The notes beneath the pieces were generated by a model. That model did no database searches. It had not been told where the DNA came from and saw nothing but the letters and a program-made list of their open reading frames with translations. From a virus: 47,081 nt of DNA. The position numbers and the translations under genes were made by a program. Shown piece after piece: positions 45,358 to 47,081 of the stretch (within the stretch, counting starts at the first letter, position 1; the number at the start of each line of letters is the position of its first letter). The stretch lies in the IMG/VR virus record IMGVR_UViG_3300032307_000541, positions 1 through 47,081 of that record; one strand, written 5' to 3'.

Positions 45358-46302
45358 ATGATGAATTTAGGATACGCTTGTATCAATATGAGTATGGGTA
45401 AGAAAGTAGGCACTAACCGAACAATGGTTAAGAGAACTTTCGAAGCAAAGGGTTTAGATTATGTTTCCGAACTTGCATTACTCAATGCAAAGGATATTAT
45501 TAAAATCTTAGAATGGAATAGATTAAACGGAATTAAATTCTTTCGTTTATCATCTGCTCTTGTTCCTTGGGGTGATGGTTTGGATTTAACTAAATTAAAA
45601 GATTACAAAGAAATTAAGAGAGAGTTAAAGAAAGCTGGTGATTTTGCTAAGTTTTGGAACATGCGTATTAATTCGCATCCCGGTCCATTTAATGTATTAC
45701 CATCACCCAATGAAAAAGTAATTCAATCTACTATTGCGGATTTAGAATTACATGGCAAGATATTCGATATGATGGGGTTATCTAAAACTCCATATAACAA
45801 TATTAATATTCATTGTAATGGTGTTTACGGAGATAAACAATCTGCGATGGATAGATTAATTACAAACTACAAAAGACTCTCACCAAGCGTACGCAAACGA
45901 TTGACATTGGAGAACGATGATAAGGCTTCTATGTATTCCGTAAAAGACCTTATGTATATCCACAAACATACAGGCATTCCAATTGTGTTCGATTATCACC
46001 ATCACCAATTTTGTACAGGTGGATTAACTGAAGAAGAAGCTCTTAAATTAGCAGTAACAACTTGGCCTGATGGAATTACACCTGAAGTTCACTATTCAGA
46101 ATCAAAAGCATTGCACGAAAATAATCCAAAGGAAAAGCCACAAGCTCACTCACTTTATATTAACTCACTTCCAAATACATACGGATTGGATGTGGATATT
46201 ATGGTGGAGGCTAAGGGTAAGGAATTAGCAATACTTCCATTTATAGATAAAACTCCAATATGTGAATATAGTGGATTAACCGCAGTTGAGGCATACGCAT
46301 GA
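45358..46302 (+). CDS. uvsE: UV-damage endonuclease UvdE/UvsE
   Basis: A 314-residue TIM-barrel nuclease of full length. Diagnostic segments: LGYACINMSMG, IKFFRLSSALVPWGD, INSHPGPFNVLPSPN, NIHCNGVYGDK, LTLENDD, PIVFDYHHHQF and EVHYSE, which provide the conserved metal-ligand His, Glu and Asp residues. It nicks DNA 5' of UV photoproducts, starting alternative excision repair. The ATG at 45358 (or the next one at 45361) fits the promoter. It overlaps the membrane-protein gene by 4 nt. Confidence 0.92.
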   Translation: MMNLGYACINMSMGKKVGTNRTMVKRTFEAKGLDYVSELALLNAKDIIKILEWNRLNGIKFFRLSSALVPWGDGLDLTKLKDYKEIKRELKKAGDFAKFWNMRINSHPGPFNVLPSPNEKVIQSTIADLELHGKIFDMMGLSKTPYNNINIHCNGVYGDKQSAMDRLITNYKRLSPSVRKRLTLENDDKASMYSVKDLMYIHKHTGIPIVFDYHHHQFCTGGLTEEEALKLAVTTWPDGITPEVHYSESKALHENNPKEKPQAHSLYINSLPNTYGLDVDIMVEAKGKELAILPFIDKTPICEYSGLTAVEAYA

Positions 46303-46613
46303 TGAACTATATAGCAATATTAACTTTTCAAATAATGTTCAATATCTTTAAGGTGTTGGAAATTAAATTTACATACGAAAACCAATTGAATCGATTACTA
46401 ATTAATTCCGTATGGATTAACTTGGTATCACTTGCTTCAGTTTATTTTTCATTAGATAGTTTATTGAAAGGAGATATGTGGGTACTACCATTTTATATTG
46501 GTGGTAGTGTGTTGGGTAAATGGATAGCAATGACTCAGATGGAAAACTTAGAATCAAAATTATTTTCATTCTTTAAATCAAAACAAAATGGCAAAAGCAA
46601 AACTAGAATATGA
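46299..46613 (+). CDS. three-span membrane protein
   Basis: A 104-residue protein with spans at about 4-20, 38-53 and 66-82 (LPFYIGGSVLGKWIAM) and a basic C-terminal tail. Starts with ATGA overlap with UvdE. The general layout resembles small DUF5698-like membrane proteins, but the match is too weak to name. Overlaps the next gene by 26 nt. Confidence 0.55.
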   Translation: MMNYIAILTFQIMFNIFKVLEIKFTYENQLNRLLINSVWINLVSLASVYFSLDSLLKGDMWVLPFYIGGSVLGKWIAMTQMENLESKLFSFFKSKQNGKSKTRI

Positions 46614-46833
46614 TTTAAATGAACCAGATGATATGATGGCCCACAAAAGAGCCGTTAAATCATTAGATATGGCTTTAGCATTATGGGAAATAACTCACAA
46701 TACTAAAAAAGGTTTAGAGTGGAGTATGGAAGGTAAGGAGATTGATAAATACGAAGCATTGGAGATGGTATATGAAAAAATATATGAAATCTTAGATGAG
46801 CATAATATAAAATTGGATGATTTAATAATTTAA
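46588..46833 (+). CDS. acidic helical protein
   Basis: An 81-residue protein, helical ([38 protein letters not shown]). It lies between the membrane gene (26-nt overlap) and thymidylate synthase (1-nt gap), so it is probably a nucleotide-metabolism accessory protein, but no family is recognised. Confidence 0.6.
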   Translation: MAKAKLEYDLNEPDDMMAHKRAVKSLDMALALWEITHNTKKGLEWSMEGKEIDKYEALEMVYEKIYEILDEHNIKLDDLII

Positions 46834-46834
46834 T

Positions 46835-47081
46835 ATGAATACATTAGATAAAAAATACCAGCAACTATTAAGTGATATAATTGAATTTGGTGTAGAGAAA
46901 AAGGATAGAACCGGAACTGGTACTATATCTGAATTCGGTCATCAAATTCGCCACAAAATGAGTGAAGGGTTTCCTTTACTTACTACAAAGAAAATGGCAT
47001 GGAAGCAAGTAGTATCTGAATTACTTTGGTTCTTAACAGGACAAACTAATATTTCATTTTTACTTAAACACAATAATCATA
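46835..47081 (+). CDS. thyA: thymidylate synthase ThyA, 3'-truncated by window end
   Basis: Only the first 82 codons are present. [22 protein letters not shown] and [12 protein letters not shown] are the N-terminal signature of ThyA (folate-dependent dUMP methylation to dTMP). The catalytic cysteine would lie beyond the window. It uses dUMP that the dCMP deaminase at 37648 supplies. The length cannot be judged. Confidence 0.9.
   Translation, partial: MNTLDKKYQQLLSDIIEFGVEKKDRTGTGTISEFGHQIRHKMSEGFPLLTTKKMAWKQVVSELLWFLTGQTNISFLLKHNNH

Noticed and set aside
1-47081. Integrase, transposase, CRISPR or rRNA
   Set aside because: None recognised in either strand; the AP2-like protein lacks a catalytic domain and no direct-repeat arrays with spacers are present.

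Overview
The window is a very gene-dense, AT-rich stretch that reads as part of a large tailed-phage genome infecting a Bacteroidetes host. Virus-like signs: about 90 tightly packed, mostly tiny and mostly plus-strand genes with stop/start overlaps; a peptidase S74-type tail protein; a T4-like set of nucleotide and repair genes (dCMP deaminase, DUF1599-like protein, 5'-deoxyribonucleotidase, thymidylate synthase start, ATP-dependent DNA ligase, SF2 helicase, PhoH, UvdE); and a GroES-like cochaperonin without GroEL. Bacteroidetes signs: 20 plus-strand promoters of the form (T/C)TTG-N20-TAnnTTT(G/A), almost no Shine-Dalgarno sequences, and a TonB-dependent receptor of Bacteroidetes type. I found no tRNA, rRNA, CRISPR array or insertion sequence.

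Layout. 0-9 kb: zincin-like protein, calcineurin-like phosphoesterase beside a cyclic-phosphate receiver (cREC) protein, DNA ligase, SPFH protein and many small proteins. 9-11 kb: exported NlpC/P60 peptidase, membrane protein with a CDGSH-like motif, GroES, cyclophilin. 11.5-16.4 kb: first array of a repeated ~110-residue family beginning with an MLTIxNI-like motif, mixed with tiny membrane proteins. 16.4-17.4 kb: about 940 bp without genes, holding five identical DnaA boxes (TTATCCACA), other short repeats and two look-alike promoter-driven GC-rich transcripts; this is the best candidate for a replication origin. 17.4-25.1 kb: many short transcription units, each with its own promoter, including two genes with a duplicated structured leader and a small lipoprotein. 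25.1-28.4 kb: second array of the ~110-residue family. 28.4-29.2 kb: nucleotidyltransferase fused to a SnoaL-like domain.

29.2-34.3 kb is a minus-strand block: zinc-ribbon protein, P-loop NTPase and a complete 1086-residue Oar-like TonB-dependent receptor with its own promoter and a leader carrying a candidate attenuator. 34.6-47.1 kb returns to the plus strand: helicase, dCMP deaminase module, S74 tail protein, PhoH, deoxyribonucleotidase, lipoprotein, HD hydrolase, Hsp20, a coiled-coil membrane protein with EF-hand-like repeats, UvdE, and the first 82 codons of thymidylate synthase cut by the window end.

How the parts work together (inference): the nucleotide and repair genes supply and protect phage DNA; the chaperones fold virion or replication proteins; surface and envelope genes (receptor, lipoproteins, SPFH, NlpC/P60) remodel the host envelope; the many uniform promoters, some fused to terminators, split small-gene modules into separately controlled units. 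The two paralogue arrays, the DnaA-box origin with twin RNAs, the duplicated leader and the phage-borne TonB receptor are the least explained and most interesting parts.
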